This document shows positions 34,696-44,532 of a DNA stretch of 64,000 nucleotides, piece after piece (the stretch's first letter is position 1; every line of letters starts with the position of its first letter). The notes beneath the pieces are model-generated. The model had not been told where the DNA came from. It searched no databases and was given only the letters and a program-made list of their open reading frames with translations. The stretch comes from Aliirhizobium wenxiniae (GTDB taxonomy: Bacteria > Pseudomonadota > Alphaproteobacteria > Rhizobiales > Rhizobiaceae): the NCBI RefSeq assembly GCF_019511445.1, contig NZ_JAEUAN010000025.1, forward strand, positions 1-64,000, read 5' to 3'. Position numbers and translations under genes: made by a program.

Positions 34696-35589
34696 TTAGC
34701 TACCGGCAAGCCCGAGCAGTTCGGCATCCAGCCGATCAAGGAAATCCTCGGCGATTTCCGCACCGAAGCCCAGATCGTGTGGCCCATATCGGGAGACGAC
34801 ACGGATATCGACAAAGGTCGTTTCGGCATCCTCGCGCAGCCGGATGACGACATCGAAACGCAGACCGGCGATCAGCGTGCGTGTCGCCCCCTGCAGCACG
34901 ACTTCGGTCGGGTTGCCGACGGCAGCATCGAGGGAGGGTTCAGGGCGTGGCGTCGGCACCGGCGCAATATCGGGAACCGGAGCCTGGTCATCCTTCGGCG
35001 CCGTGCGCTCAGTCCGATCCGGCTCGACCAGGGACAGCCCTTCCGTCTTTGCGATGGCAATCCGGGCAGACAGCGACGCCTTGCGGACACCTTCATAGAC
35101 CCGGTCGAGCGCGCCTTCATATCGCCGGCCGATCAGGCCCGGATAGGCCGCAAATTGCGCACGCCGTTCGCCTGCGACCGGTACCGGTGGCCGGGGCAGC
35201 CAACGCTGGGCAAAATGCGGCTCCGAGATAAAGGCCGGCGGATCGGCGAGATCCGTCGAGATGTCATAGATTGCCGGGGTGGTGTAATATTGCATGACGC
35301 CATAGGCGACTGTTCCGAGCGGCAGCGCTGCATAGATCAGCCCTTTCGTTGCCGCGACACCGCCATCGGCTCCTACCTGCCACAGGCGGGCAAGGCCGAT
35401 GAGCAACAGCGGCAGAGATACGGCGGCGATGGCAGCGGAGAGGAACAGAAGCGCCAGAAAATCCGGCTGACTGAGTGGACCGAAGCGATGGGCAAGCGCT
35501 GAGATCAGGAACAACAGCAATGCCGACAAGGCCAGCCGCCGGCCGAGATAGGCGGATTGGGATACGGGCCGGACGAAACGGACAGTCAT
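34696..35589 (-). CDS. DUF1499 family membrane-anchored protein
   Basis: The 297-residue protein has three hydrophobic segments in the first 120 residues (LALSALLLFLISALAHRF; FLALLFLSAAIAAVSLPLLLIGLARLW; GLIYAALPLGTVAYGVM), a DISTDLADPPAF motif, and a C-terminal domain ending DVVIRLREDAETTFVDIRVVSRYGPHDLG, which is the DUF1499 pattern. A Pro/Asp-rich linker interrupts the domain. ATG 35589 (MTVRFVRPVSQS) is chosen over the longer frame because upstream codons are unlike coding sequence. Function unknown. Its end is 10 bases from the convergent MBL gene. Confidence 0.8.
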   Translation of the reverse strand: MTVRFVRPVSQSAYLGRRLALSALLLFLISALAHRFGPLSQPDFLALLFLSAAIAAVSLPLLLIGLARLWQVGADGGVAATKGLIYAALPLGTVAYGVMQYYTTPAIYDISTDLADPPAFISEPHFAQRWLPRPPVPVAGERRAQFAAYPGLIGRRYEGALDRVYEGVRKASLSARIAIAKTEGLSLVEPDRTERTAPKDDQAPVPDIAPVPTPRPEPSLDAAVGNPTEVVLQGATRTLIAGLRFDVVIRLREDAETTFVDIRVVSRYGPHDLGFGAEIAEDFLDRLDAELLGLAGS

Positions 35590-35793
35590 TTTGCGGCGCA
35601 AGCTCCGGACGAAACACTGAATGACTGTGTAGGACAGGCGTTTAAAAAATGGAATCTCAAAGCATCGCAGACCAGGGATAACGCTGCCCGCAGCTTGTCT
35701 TTTCCACCTCGATTTTTTCATCGACCCCGCGCATTTTCGTCATCGATGCTCTACATATCTATTCGCGGCTCAGCTTGAGCGATCTGATGGAGC

Positions 35794-36069
35794 ATGACCA
35801 TGCGTCTTCACCGAATTCTCATTCCCTCGGCACTGCTTCTCGTTCTGGCCTCATGCCAGACGATGACGCCGGAGGAGCGGCGAGCGGCGGATGAGCGAAC
35901 CTGCCTGGGTTACGGTTTTAGAGCCAAGACCGACGCCATGTCGCGCTGCCTGCTCGATCTCGAACTCGACCGGCGCGCGCAGAGCCGCTCGATGATGGAG
36001 CGCAATGACTCGATGTTTTGGCAGCCGCCGATCGTGGTGGAGCGGCGGGTGATCGTGCATCGGCGGTAA
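35794..36069 (+). CDS. Small putative lipoprotein
   Basis: The 91-residue product has a basic N-terminus, a hydrophobic core and lipobox L18-A-S-C21, followed by QTMTPEERRAADERTCLGYGF with a second and third Cys and a very Arg-rich tail (VVERRVIVHRR). GATGGAGC precedes the first ATG; a second ATG two codons later is possible. The DxxxCxxYGF-like mature start occurs in many small alphaproteobacterial lipoproteins of unknown function. It is convergent with the VOC gene (7-base gap). Confidence 0.75.
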   Translation: MTMRLHRILIPSALLLVLASCQTMTPEERRAADERTCLGYGFRAKTDAMSRCLLDLELDRRAQSRSMMERNDSMFWQPPIVVERRVIVHRR

Positions 36070-36076
36070 TGTTTCC

Positions 36077-36436
36077 CTACTGCCTGTACTGCAACTCGAT
36101 CCTGATCCCTTCCGGGCCATAAACAAAAATCTGGCCGATGCCGGCACCCGGTATCTCATCGTGTTCGAAACGATAGCCGGTTGCTTCCGCACGTTTAACC
36201 GCATCCTCGCGGTCGAAAAAGGCGAAGGCTGCGTGGTTGAGCATGCCTTGGGGGAAATCACCGTCGCGCTTCACGACATTGAGATGGATTGCCGGATGGC
36301 CTTCGAGATAAAGCCAGTGGCCGGGCATGTCGAAAGGCGGGCGATAGCCTTCTTCCACGCCTAAAAGCGTCTTCAGGAAATCGATCATGATAGCCGCATC
36401 GCGGGTTTGAATGTTGACATGATCCAGGCGCGGCAT
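36077..36436 (-). CDS. VOC superfamily (glyoxalase-like) protein
   Basis: The 119-residue protein is a single-module VOC fold: MPRLDHVNIQTRD at the start, GHWLYLEGHPAIHLN in the middle, LNHAAFAFFDREDAV and a C-terminal QIFVYGPEGIRIELQYR. The metal ligands can be read as His in LDHVN, His in LNHAAF and Glu in IELQY. The substrate is unknown. ATG 36436 is chosen as it gives the family N-terminus; GGGAGGGGCC lies just upstream. The preceding 21 codons of the open frame are not coding. Confidence 0.85.
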   Translation of the reverse strand: MPRLDHVNIQTRDAAIMIDFLKTLLGVEEGYRPPFDMPGHWLYLEGHPAIHLNVVKRDGDFPQGMLNHAAFAFFDREDAVKRAEATGYRFEHDEIPGAGIGQIFVYGPEGIRIELQYRQ

Positions 36437-36523
36437 CGGCCCCTCCCTAGGCTTTCCACCATGGGAGCACGATAGCATGATGCTACAGGACGATGCCATC
36501 TCCCCCGTCCGCCAAGATGCGGA

Positions 36524-39196
36524 TCAGGCGTTGCGCTTGGCGATCGCGGCCTGGGCTGCGGCCAAACGGGCCACGGGCACACGGAAGGGCGAGCAGGAGA
36601 CATAATCGAGATCGGCGTTTTCGCAGAAATGGATCGATGCCGGATCGCCGCCATGTTCGCCGCAAATGCCCATCTTGAGATCGGGCTTGGTTTTACGACC
36701 ACGCTCGGCGGCGATCTGGATCAGTTCGCCGACACCGTCGAAATCCAGCGAGACGAAGGGATCGTGCTCGATAATACCCTTTCGCTGGTAAGTCGGGATG
36801 AAGGTGGCAGCGTCATCGCGCGACATGCCGAATGTGGTCTGCGTCAGGTCGTTGGTGCCGAAGGAGAAGAATTCGGCGGTCTCGGCAATCACATGGGCGC
36901 GGATCGCGGCGCGCGGCAGCTCGATCATCGTGCCGGCGAGATAACCGATCTGCATGCCGGTCTCTTTCCAGACATCCTTCGCCACGGCGTCGATAACGCC
37001 CTTGACGTAATCAAGCTCTGCCCGGAGACCGACCAGCGGCACGAGGATTTCCAGTTCCACCGGCTCGCCGGTTTCCTTCGCGGCTTCGGTTGCGGCCTCG
37101 AAAATGGCGCGCGCCTGCATTTCGGCGATCTCGGGATAGGAGATCGCAAGGCGACAGCCGCGATGGCCGAGCATCGGGTTGAATTCGTGGATCGCATCGA
37201 TGCGGCGGGCGAGAAAATTGGCGGACATGCCCATGGCGCGGGCGACGTCATCGATCTCCGCTTCCGTCTTGGGCAGGAATTCATGCAGTGGCGGATCGAG
37301 CAGGCGGATCGTTACCGGCAGGCCATGCATGATGGTGAAAAGCTCGGTGAAATCCGAACGCTGAAGCGGCAGGAGTTTTGCCAGCGCCGTACGGCGCGCG
37401 GCTTCGTCTTCGGCCAAAATCATCTCGCGCATGGCGTGGATGCGGTCGCCTTCGAAGAACATGTGTTCGGTGCGACATAGGCCTATGCCCTCGGCCCCGA
37501 AGGAGCGGGCCGAGCGGGCATCCTGCGGCGTGTCGGCATTGGTGCGGACCTGCATGCGGCGGGCCTTGTCGGCCCAGGCCATCAGCTTGCCGAAATCACC
37601 GGAGAGTTCCGGCTGCAACATGGCGACGCGGCCCTTGAGGATCTGGCCGGACGAGCCGTCAATGGTGACGATGTCGCCTTTGCGAAGTGTTACGCCGCCG
37701 GTTCCGGTCAGCGTTTCGTTGCGCAGATCGACCCGCATCGAACCCGCGCCGACAACACATGGGATACCCATGCCGCGCGCGACGACCGCCGCATGGCTGG
37801 TCATGCCGCCGCGCGTGGTCAGGATCGCTTCGGCGGCATGCATGCCGTGAATGTCCTCCGGGCTGGTCTCGATGCGCACGAGTACGACATGCTTGCCTTC
37901 GGCCTCTGCCTGAACCGCCTGTTCGGCGGTGAAAACGATCTCGCCGGTCGCCGCACCCGGCGAGGCCGGAAGGCCGGATCCGATCTGATGGCGGGGAACG
38001 CGCGGATCGATGGTCGGATGCAGCAACTGATCCAGCGACGGCGGGTCGATACGACAGACCGCCTGTTCTTCAGAGATCAGCCCTTCCTCGACCATATCCA
38101 CGGCAACCCGCATGGCGGCTTTGGTGGTGCGTTTTCCGGTACGCGTCTGCAGCATCCAGAGTTTTCCGCGCTCGACGGTGAACTCGACGTCCTGCAGGTC
38201 CTGATAGTGCTGTTCGAGGTGATTGCAGATTTCGCGAAACTCGGCAAACGCCTCGGGCATCAGCTTTTCCATCGACGGCTTTTCAGAGCCGGATGCAAGT
38301 CTGCCTTCTTCGGTGATCGACTGCGGCGTGCGGATGCCGGCCACGACATCCTCGCCCTGGGCGTTCGCCAGAAATTCGCCGTACAGAGCCTTTTCGCCGG
38401 TGGACGGGTTACGGGTGAAGGCAACGCCGGTGGCGGAGGTGGAACCGAGATTGCCAAAGACCATGGCCTGGACATTGACTGCCGTGCCCCAGGTTTCGGG
38501 AATGCGGTGGAGCGTGCGATAGGTGACAGCGCGGGCATTGTGCCAACTGGAAAACACGGCGGCGATCGCCTTCCAGAGCTGAACATGCGGGTCCTGCGGA
38601 AAACTCTCGTCCAGCTCGTCCTCGATCAGGCGCTTGTAGAGATCAACGATATGCTGCCATTCGACAGCGGAAAGATCCGTGTCGTGCTGGCGGCCGAGGC
38701 GGCCCTTCTCGTCTTCGAGAACCTCTTCAAAGATCTCGTTGTCGAGACCCATGACGACATCGGCATACATCTGGATGAAACGGCGATAGCTGTCCCAGGC
38801 AAAACGGGCGTCACCGGCATCATGGCCCAGTGCCTGGACCGTCTCGTCGTTGAGGCCGAGATTGAGAACCGTATCCAGCATGCCCGGCATCGAGGCACGC
38901 GAGCCTGAGCGAACGGATAAAAGCAGCGGCCTCTCGCTGCCGCCGAAGATACGGCCGGTTTCCGCTTCAACCGCTTTCAGCCCTGTCAGGACATCAGCCT
39001 TCAGGTCGTCGCAAATCTTTTTGCCATTGCGGAAAAATTCGTGGCAACAGTCACAGGTAATGGTCAGCCCCGGAGGCACGGGCAAACCAAGGCTCGCCAT
39101 CTCGGCGAGATGTGCCCCCTTGCCGCCCAGCAATGCGATATCCACCGCGCCGCCTTCTGCCTTACCACCGCCGAACCAGTAAACCCGTTTTGCCAT
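36524..39196 (-). CDS. ppdK: Pyruvate, phosphate dikinase
   Basis: This 890-residue cytosolic enzyme interconverts pyruvate, ATP and phosphate with PEP, AMP and pyrophosphate and links glycolysis to gluconeogenesis. Order: N-terminal ATP-grasp domain (KRVYWFGGGKAEG, GGKGAHLAEMASLGLPVPPG); central phosphohistidine domain with TTRGGMTSHAAVVARGMGIPC, whose His carries the phosphate; C-terminal TIM-barrel PEP/pyruvate domain with the catalytic Cys in MGICGEHGGDPASI. The length is as for the bacterial family. Its leader contains three CTGTTGCA copies and an 11-base direct repeat. Confidence 0.97.
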   Translation of the reverse strand: MAKRVYWFGGGKAEGGAVDIALLGGKGAHLAEMASLGLPVPPGLTITCDCCHEFFRNGKKICDDLKADVLTGLKAVEAETGRIFGGSERPLLLSVRSGSRASMPGMLDTVLNLGLNDETVQALGHDAGDARFAWDSYRRFIQMYADVVMGLDNEIFEEVLEDEKGRLGRQHDTDLSAVEWQHIVDLYKRLIEDELDESFPQDPHVQLWKAIAAVFSSWHNARAVTYRTLHRIPETWGTAVNVQAMVFGNLGSTSATGVAFTRNPSTGEKALYGEFLANAQGEDVVAGIRTPQSITEEGRLASGSEKPSMEKLMPEAFAEFREICNHLEQHYQDLQDVEFTVERGKLWMLQTRTGKRTTKAAMRVAVDMVEEGLISEEQAVCRIDPPSLDQLLHPTIDPRVPRHQIGSGLPASPGAATGEIVFTAEQAVQAEAEGKHVVLVRIETSPEDIHGMHAAEAILTTRGGMTSHAAVVARGMGIPCVVGAGSMRVDLRNETLTGTGGVTLRKGDIVTIDGSSGQILKGRVAMLQPELSGDFGKLMAWADKARRMQVRTNADTPQDARSARSFGAEGIGLCRTEHMFFEGDRIHAMREMILAEDEAARRTALAKLLPLQRSDFTELFTIMHGLPVTIRLLDPPLHEFLPKTEAEIDDVARAMGMSANFLARRIDAIHEFNPMLGHRGCRLAISYPEIAEMQARAIFEAATEAAKETGEPVELEILVPLVGLRAELDYVKGVIDAVAKDVWKETGMQIGYLAGTMIELPRAAIRAHVIAETAEFFSFGTNDLTQTTFGMSRDDAATFIPTYQRKGIIEHDPFVSLDFDGVGELIQIAAERGRKTKPDLKMGICGEHGGDPASIHFCENADLDYVSCSPFRVPVARLAAAQAAIAKRNA

Positions 39197-39578
39197 TCAC
39201 GCCTCCCCGTGCATTTTTCTCTGAAATTCAGAGCTTTTGCAACAGCTTGGGAAATCATGGAGGCAGCATTATGTGCGCTGCAGCATTATGCAACAGGCAA
39301 TTTGGCGCAAATTTGCAACAGGGTTGAGACTGGTGGAGATAAAAGCTTTGCGGGGCCGGATCACACTCGGCCCCGCAAAGCCTTCCGCGCAGGACAGGAA
39401 ACCCACGCGGGGGGTACATATTCGCCGAAATGGCCTTTGCGCCTGATAGACGCCCCCCAGCCCCCGCCGAATCCGTAATTCTGCATAGCCGTATACCACA
39501 TCCGGCGCATCCCCTATATGGGTGAAACAACGTAGATGTGACTACAATCAATTATAACACGAAAAACTGTCGATTATT
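39197..39578 (-). promoter_or_regulatory. ppdK leader region with repeats
   Basis: This gap between smc and ppdK holds the smc terminator and the ppdK upstream region. There, GCAGCATTATG occurs twice (39263-39273 and 39280-39290, 17-base period) and TGCAACAG three times (around 39238, 39289 and 39315). I see no clear -35/-10 pair and no coding frame. Confidence 0.5.
39338..39381 (-). terminator. Intrinsic terminator of the smc transcript
   Basis: A perfect 14-bp stem (GCTTTGCGGGGCCG / CGGCCCCGCAAAGC) with a 9-base loop is followed on the minus strand by TTTTATC. It lies about 200 bases after the smc stop. Confidence 0.85.
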
Positions 39579-42500
39579 TCAGCTTGCTTCGCGCAATAGT
39601 TCCGCGGTCTGCAGATCAACAGATACGAGTTGCGAAACACCTTGCTCCGCCATGGTGACGCCGAAGAGCCGGTTCATGCGCGCCATGGTGATCGGATTAT
39701 GGGTGATGATGACGAAACGCGTCTCTGTCGAAGCGGCCATTTCGTCCATCAAATTGCAGTAACGCTCGACATTGTGGTCGTCGAGTGGCGCATCCACCTC
39801 GTCCAGCACACAGATCGGCGCAGGATTGGTCAGGAAGACGGCGAAGATGAGCGCCATGGCGGTCAGCGCCTGCTCCCCGCCCGAGAGAAGCGTCATCGTC
39901 TGCGGCTTCTTGCCGGGCGGACGGGCAAGGATTTCAAGCCCAGCTTCCAACGGATCTTCGGATTCGATCAGCTGCAATTCCGCCGTGCCGCCGCCGAAAA
40001 GATGGGTGAACAGGCGCTGGAACTGGGTATTGACCACATCGAAGGCGGCGATCAGGCGCTCGCGGCCTTCCTTGTTGAGGCTCTGGATCGCACCACGCAG
40101 CTTGCGGATCGCATCGACCACGTCGTCGCGTTCGCGGGTCAGCGTCGAGAGCTTGTCCGAAAGCTCCTTCTGCTCCTCGTCGGCGCGCAGATTGACCGCG
40201 CCAAGGCGCTCGCGCTCCATCTTCAGCCGGTCGACCTCGCGCTCGATGGCGCGGATATCCGGCATCGGCTGGCCGGGCTGCAGGCCCGTCAGGCGCAGGA
40301 CTTCCGGAGGTGAAACATTCAGGGCCTCGCGAATGCGCTGTTCGCTCTCGTGGCGTCGCTCGGCGGCAGACACGAGGCGTTCTTCGGCGCGGCCGCGTTT
40401 TTCGCGAACGTCCGCCAGTTCAGACAAGGCGGTTGCGGCGCGCTGGTCGGCCTCGCGCTGGCGGGTTTCGGCGATCGCCAATTCGTCGGAAGCAAGCTTT
40501 CGCGCGTTTTCCGCCTTCTGCAATTCGGACAGCAGGCTGCGACGGCGATCATCAACCTCTTCGGGAGCCGCTTCCAGCTCGACGATCTCGTCGCGCGCCT
40601 CTTCCTCGCGCTCGCGCAGGCTTTCGATATGGGCGGCGGCGCTATCAGCGCGCGCCTTCCAGGAGGAGCGCTCCTGGGCGATGGCCGCAATGCGGCGCTT
40701 GCGGGCTTCGAGTTCGCGGCTCAGGCCCTCATAGCTTGCGCGGGCTTCCGCCAAACGGCCGCGATCGGTGGCGACTGCTGCCTGCTGGTCGCGCAGACGA
40801 TTGTCGAGATCGGAAATATCCGGCGCATTTTCCAGCTCGATACGGGCATCTTCGCCCTGCGCTTCGACTTCCTCGATCTGGGCATCCAGCTGGCTTACGG
40901 CTTCCGCCACGACATCGCGGCGGCGCATCAGATCGCCTGAGGCGCGTTCCGCGGCGGCAAGGGCCTCACGGGCATCGGCAACCTGCCGGGTGGCAAGCCG
41001 CACCCGGTCGCGGGCATCGGCAAGCACTCGCTCGCTGGTGGTGATCTCGGCCACGGCATCGGCCAGCAGGCTTTCGCATTCGGCCAGAACATCGCGGGCT
41101 TCATCGATCTCGGCTTCGAGTTCCGAGAGGCGGTTCTTCTGTGACAGCCTGAGGGCAGCAGCACCGGGCGCTTCGGAACCGGTGACATGGCCATCCCAGC
41201 GATAGACAGCGCCGTCCCTGGTCACCAGACGCTGGCCGGGTTTCAAGCCAGCCATCAATCTCGTGGCATCACCGGCCGAGACGATGCCGATCTGAGCCAG
41301 TACGCGTGCCAGTTCCGGCGGGGCGGTCACACGAGCGGACAGCGGCTCGACACCATCCGGCAGGCGCGGATCGGCCGAGGCATCGCCATTGACCGACCAA
41401 TAGGTGGGGGCTGCGTCATCGACCGGGCTTTCGAGGTCGTCGCCTAGGGCCGCGCCAAGCGCTGCTTCATAACCACGCTCGACATGAACCATTTCGGCGA
41501 CCGGAACATAGTCGCCGGAAGCGGCACCGGCGGCCAGCATCTTCTTGATCGTACGGGCTTCCGTCTCCAGCCCATTCACTTTGGTCTTCGCATCCTCGAC
41601 AGGGCGGCGGGCGGCAACTTCCGCGGCACGCGTGGAGTTGAGTTCCGCCTCGGCCTCTTCGGCCGCGGCCGTCGCATCCTCCAGCGCGATCTCGGCGGCC
41701 TCGACCAGTTCGGCTTTTTCCGCCGGGTCGTCCAGCGAGGACAGGCGCTCGGAGACGGCATCCAGTTCGGCGCTGGCATCCTGTCGCTGACGATCGAGGC
41801 GCTGGCGGCGCTCGGCAAGATCGCGGATCAGGCGTTCGAGCTGGTTGCGTCCGGCTGCGGCCTCGGCGCGCTCACCGGTGATCGTCGCAAGCAGTTGTTC
41901 GCTTTCGGCAAGCGCTGCACCTGCCGCTTCGAAGGCTTCGTGCAGTTCGGCGCTTTCGGCACCGCTGTCTGCCAGCATGTCGTTCAGCTCGGCCTCTTCC
42001 TCATCCAGCTTTTCGAGGAAAGACGTGTTGTCGGCGGCCAGCTGTTCCTCGCGGCGAATATCTTCGGCCAATTGCGCCAGGCGGCGGGTCAGCTCGTCGC
42101 GGCGTTTGAGCAGCCGTCCGGCTTCCTCTTCCAGCTGGCTGCGGGCGATCTGCAGGCGCTGCAGGGCGGCACCGGCTTTCGCCTCCTCCTCACGCAGTTC
42201 CGGCAGCTTGAGGCTGGCGACGGCCTGATCCTTTGCAGCCTCCATCTGGCTTTGCGCCTTTTCGGCAACCGTGACGGTGATCTGATTGAGCGCCGTCTGG
42301 GCTTCCAGTTCCGCCTGTTCGGCCTCGACCCAGCGGATATGCAGGAGCATCGCCTCGCGGGCACGGATATCGGCCGACAGCGACTTGAAGCGGTTGGCCT
42401 GGCGGGCCTGGCGTTTCAGGCTCTCGATCTGGCTTTCCAGCTGGACGACGACATCTTCCAGCCGTTCCAGATTGGTTTCTGCGGCACGCAGGCGAAGTTC

Positions 42501-43040
42501 GGCCTCGTGGCGGCGGGAATGCAGGCCGGAAATGCCGGCGGCTTCTTCCAGCAATTGTCGACGCGCCTGCGGTTTGGCGTTGATAAGTTCGCCGATCCTG
42601 CCTTGCCCGACCATGGACGGCGAGCGGGCGCCGGTGGAGGCGTCAGCGAAAAGCAGCTGCACGTCCTTGGCGCGGCTTTCCTTGCCATTGATGCGATAGA
42701 CGGAACCGTTTTCGCGCTCGATACGGCGCGTGACCTGGATCTCGTCGGCATCATTGAAGGCTGCGGGCGCGGTGCGATCGGAATTGTCGAGAAACAGGCC
42801 GACTTCGGCGGTGTTGCGCGCCGGGCGGTTCCCGGAACCGGAGAAGATGACATCGTCCATGCCGGACGCGCGCATGTTCTTGTAGGAGTTTTCGCCCATC
42901 ACCCAGCGAAGCGCCTCGACAAGATTGGACTTGCCGCAGCCGTTCGGCCCGACCACACCGGTCAGGCCGCGCTCGATGAAAAATTCCGTCGGTTCGACGA
43001 AGGATTTGAAACCGACAAGGCGCAGCTTGTTGAACTTCAT
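39579..43040 (-). CDS. smc: Chromosome segregation ATPase SMC
   Basis: This 1153-residue condensin subunit organises and segregates the chromosome as a dimer with ScpA/ScpB. Walker A is GVVGPNGCGKSNLVEALRWVMGE near residue 30; two long coiled coils (about 170-490 and 650-990) flank a hinge near 500-640 (RGYEAALGAALGDDLESPVDD); the C-terminal head has the ABC signature LLSGGEQALTAMAL and Walker B CVLDEVDAPLDDHNV. The length is typical. The gene is 36 bases downstream of the DsbA-like gene, a common alphaproteobacterial arrangement. Confidence 0.97.
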   Translation of the reverse strand: MKFNKLRLVGFKSFVEPTEFFIERGLTGVVGPNGCGKSNLVEALRWVMGENSYKNMRASGMDDVIFSGSGNRPARNTAEVGLFLDNSDRTAPAAFNDADEIQVTRRIERENGSVYRINGKESRAKDVQLLFADASTGARSPSMVGQGRIGELINAKPQARRQLLEEAAGISGLHSRRHEAELRLRAAETNLERLEDVVVQLESQIESLKRQARQANRFKSLSADIRAREAMLLHIRWVEAEQAELEAQTALNQITVTVAEKAQSQMEAAKDQAVASLKLPELREEEAKAGAALQRLQIARSQLEEEAGRLLKRRDELTRRLAQLAEDIRREEQLAADNTSFLEKLDEEEAELNDMLADSGAESAELHEAFEAAGAALAESEQLLATITGERAEAAAGRNQLERLIRDLAERRQRLDRQRQDASAELDAVSERLSSLDDPAEKAELVEAAEIALEDATAAAEEAEAELNSTRAAEVAARRPVEDAKTKVNGLETEARTIKKMLAAGAASGDYVPVAEMVHVERGYEAALGAALGDDLESPVDDAAPTYWSVNGDASADPRLPDGVEPLSARVTAPPELARVLAQIGIVSAGDATRLMAGLKPGQRLVTRDGAVYRWDGHVTGSEAPGAAALRLSQKNRLSELEAEIDEARDVLAECESLLADAVAEITTSERVLADARDRVRLATRQVADAREALAAAERASGDLMRRRDVVAEAVSQLDAQIEEVEAQGEDARIELENAPDISDLDNRLRDQQAAVATDRGRLAEARASYEGLSRELEARKRRIAAIAQERSSWKARADSAAAHIESLREREEEARDEIVELEAAPEEVDDRRRSLLSELQKAENARKLASDELAIAETRQREADQRAATALSELADVREKRGRAEERLVSAAERRHESEQRIREALNVSPPEVLRLTGLQPGQPMPDIRAIEREVDRLKMERERLGAVNLRADEEQKELSDKLSTLTRERDDVVDAIRKLRGAIQSLNKEGRERLIAAFDVVNTQFQRLFTHLFGGGTAELQLIESEDPLEAGLEILARPPGKKPQTMTLLSGGEQALTAMALIFAVFLTNPAPICVLDEVDAPLDDHNVERYCNLMDEMAASTETRFVIITHNPITMARMNRLFGVTMAEQGVSQLVSVDLQTAELLREAS

Positions 43041-43076
43041 GCTGCGCCCCTCACACTCTTGAGCGAGAGTGCGTTA

Positions 43077-43778
43077 TCAGATGCTGTCGAAAAGCGCCGA
43101 CATGGATTCAACCGACATGTCCCCAGAATACTTCTTCCCGTTGATCAGGAAGGTCGGCGTGGAGTTGATGTTGAATTCATCCGCACCACGCTTCACCGAC
43201 GCGTTGATTTCATCGAGAAGCTTCTGGTTCGTCAAGCAGGCTTCGAAAGTCTGCTGTGTGTAACCGGCAATCTTGACGGTCTGCATCAGTGCGCCGCGGA
43301 CATCCTTGTCGGCCGGGGCCGCCCAGGCGCGCTGCTGCTTGAACAGCATCGAGACCATGGCGAAATACTGTTCCGGTGTTGCATGCTCGGTCGGGTTCTG
43401 CGGATTGGAACGCGCCAGCATGAAGGCGGCGGTGGCAACCGGATCGAACGGGAATTCGCGGATGATGAACTGCACCTTGCCGCTATCGATGTATTTTTCC
43501 TTGATCGGCTCGAAGGTGGTGATGTGGAAATGAGCGCAATGCGGGCAGGTCATCGACATGTATTCGATAACCTTGATCGGCGCATCGTCCTTGCCGAGCG
43601 CCATTTCCGGCAGGGTGCCGGGCTTCAGCGCGGCAGCCATATCGACATCACCCTGCGCTTCCGGTTTTTCCTGAGCAAAGGCATCGGTAATGCTAAACGG
43701 AAGGGCAAGAGCAAGCGAAGTGACAGCCACACCGCCGAGAAGCGCGCGCCGTGTCGTGGTCATATCGTTCAAAAACAT
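43077..43778 (-). CDS. DsbA-family thiol:disulfide protein
   Basis: This 233-residue exported thioredoxin-fold protein contains the redox motif C-P-H-C in YMSMTCPHCAHFH and the cis-Pro region FNINSTPTFLINGKKYSG. The N-terminus MTTTRRALLGGVAVTSLALALP has a twin-arginine-like motif, and signal cleavage is expected after AFA. The start is uncertain: ATG 43778 (MFLND) or 43763 (MTTTRR); neither has a clear ribosome site. Such proteins introduce or isomerise disulfides in the periplasm. It is in tandem with smc and the DUF721 gene. Confidence 0.9.
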   Translation of the reverse strand: MFLNDMTTTRRALLGGVAVTSLALALPFSITDAFAQEKPEAQGDVDMAAALKPGTLPEMALGKDDAPIKVIEYMSMTCPHCAHFHITTFEPIKEKYIDSGKVQFIIREFPFDPVATAAFMLARSNPQNPTEHATPEQYFAMVSMLFKQQRAWAAPADKDVRGALMQTVKIAGYTQQTFEACLTNQKLLDEINASVKRGADEFNINSTPTFLINGKKYSGDMSVESMSALFDSI

Positions 43779-43920
43779 GGGACACCCGTGTGAGAGCAAA
43801 AAAGAAAGATTGGAACCTCCGTATCCCGGCGTTCAATCCTCGGCAAGTTGCCGATAGGTAACTTACTTCAAAGAATTGTGACGAAAGCTGGGAAAAACAA
43901 GGCTGTTAACCGCCTTCACC

Positions 43921-44439
43921 TCAACGTGTGCGCTTTTGCTGCATGACGGCGGTGCCGAGTTTTTCGACCGCCTTGCGCAGAGCCTCGCTTTCGATGCCTT
44001 CCATCATGTCATGCAGTTTGCGCGCCGGCTCTCCCTTCAAGGGGCGTGGCGTTCTGGAATGCTTGATCTGTGGCGAAACCGGCTTCTGGACGATGCGGAT
44101 CTGGCGCACCGCGGGAAAGCCGAAAAAGCTGTTGATGCGGCCGATCAGTTCACCCTGGGCATGGGTCAGGAACAGCGCTCGCGCACCTTCGCAGGCAATC
44201 GTCAGTACCCCCGGTGTATAGCCGTCATCCCGGTAACCGTCATTGCGCGCCCAGGTGATCTTTTCCGGCCGCGTGCAATCGGCAAATTCTTCCCCGGCGA
44301 TCTCATCCCAGGAGCCGAGAAGCGACGTCGAAATGCCGGCGCGTTTCGCCAGCACCGGGTCGATGATGCCGTTGGCGATCTCGGCGATCTGGTTTGCGCC
44401 CTTGCGGGTGAAGGGAGTTTTCTTGGTGATCTGATTCAT
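43921..44439 (-). CDS. DUF721 family protein
   Basis: The 172-residue protein has the DUF721 core: IIDPVLAKRAGISTSLLGSWDEIAGEEFADCTRPEKI, then GVLTIACEGARALFLTHAQGELIGRINSFFGFPAVRQIRIVQ. Related DciA proteins recruit replicative helicase, but DUF721 alone does not prove that role. ATG 44439 (MNQITKKTPF) is chosen; the frame upstream overlaps the mutY leader. It is divergent from mutY and precedes the DsbA-like and smc genes, an order kept in many Rhizobiales. Confidence 0.87.
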   Translation of the reverse strand: MNQITKKTPFTRKGANQIAEIANGIIDPVLAKRAGISTSLLGSWDEIAGEEFADCTRPEKITWARNDGYRDDGYTPGVLTIACEGARALFLTHAQGELIGRINSFFGFPAVRQIRIVQKPVSPQIKHSRTPRPLKGEPARKLHDMMEGIESEALRKAVEKLGTAVMQQKRTR

Positions 44440-44532
44440 GACGGGATAACCGGTGCCTTTAGACCTTGCCGTCCTTGATGCCGGCGCATTCATCTTCCAA
44501 GTATAGGGCACACACCCCCAAAACGGCAAACG

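Noticed and set aside
41484..43793. A 769-codon open frame on the plus strand opposite smc and the DsbA-like gene
   Set aside because: It is exactly antisense to smc, whose Walker, signature and coiled-coil segments are unmistakable. Long antisense frames are common in high-GC coding sequence, and this one has no family-like motif.
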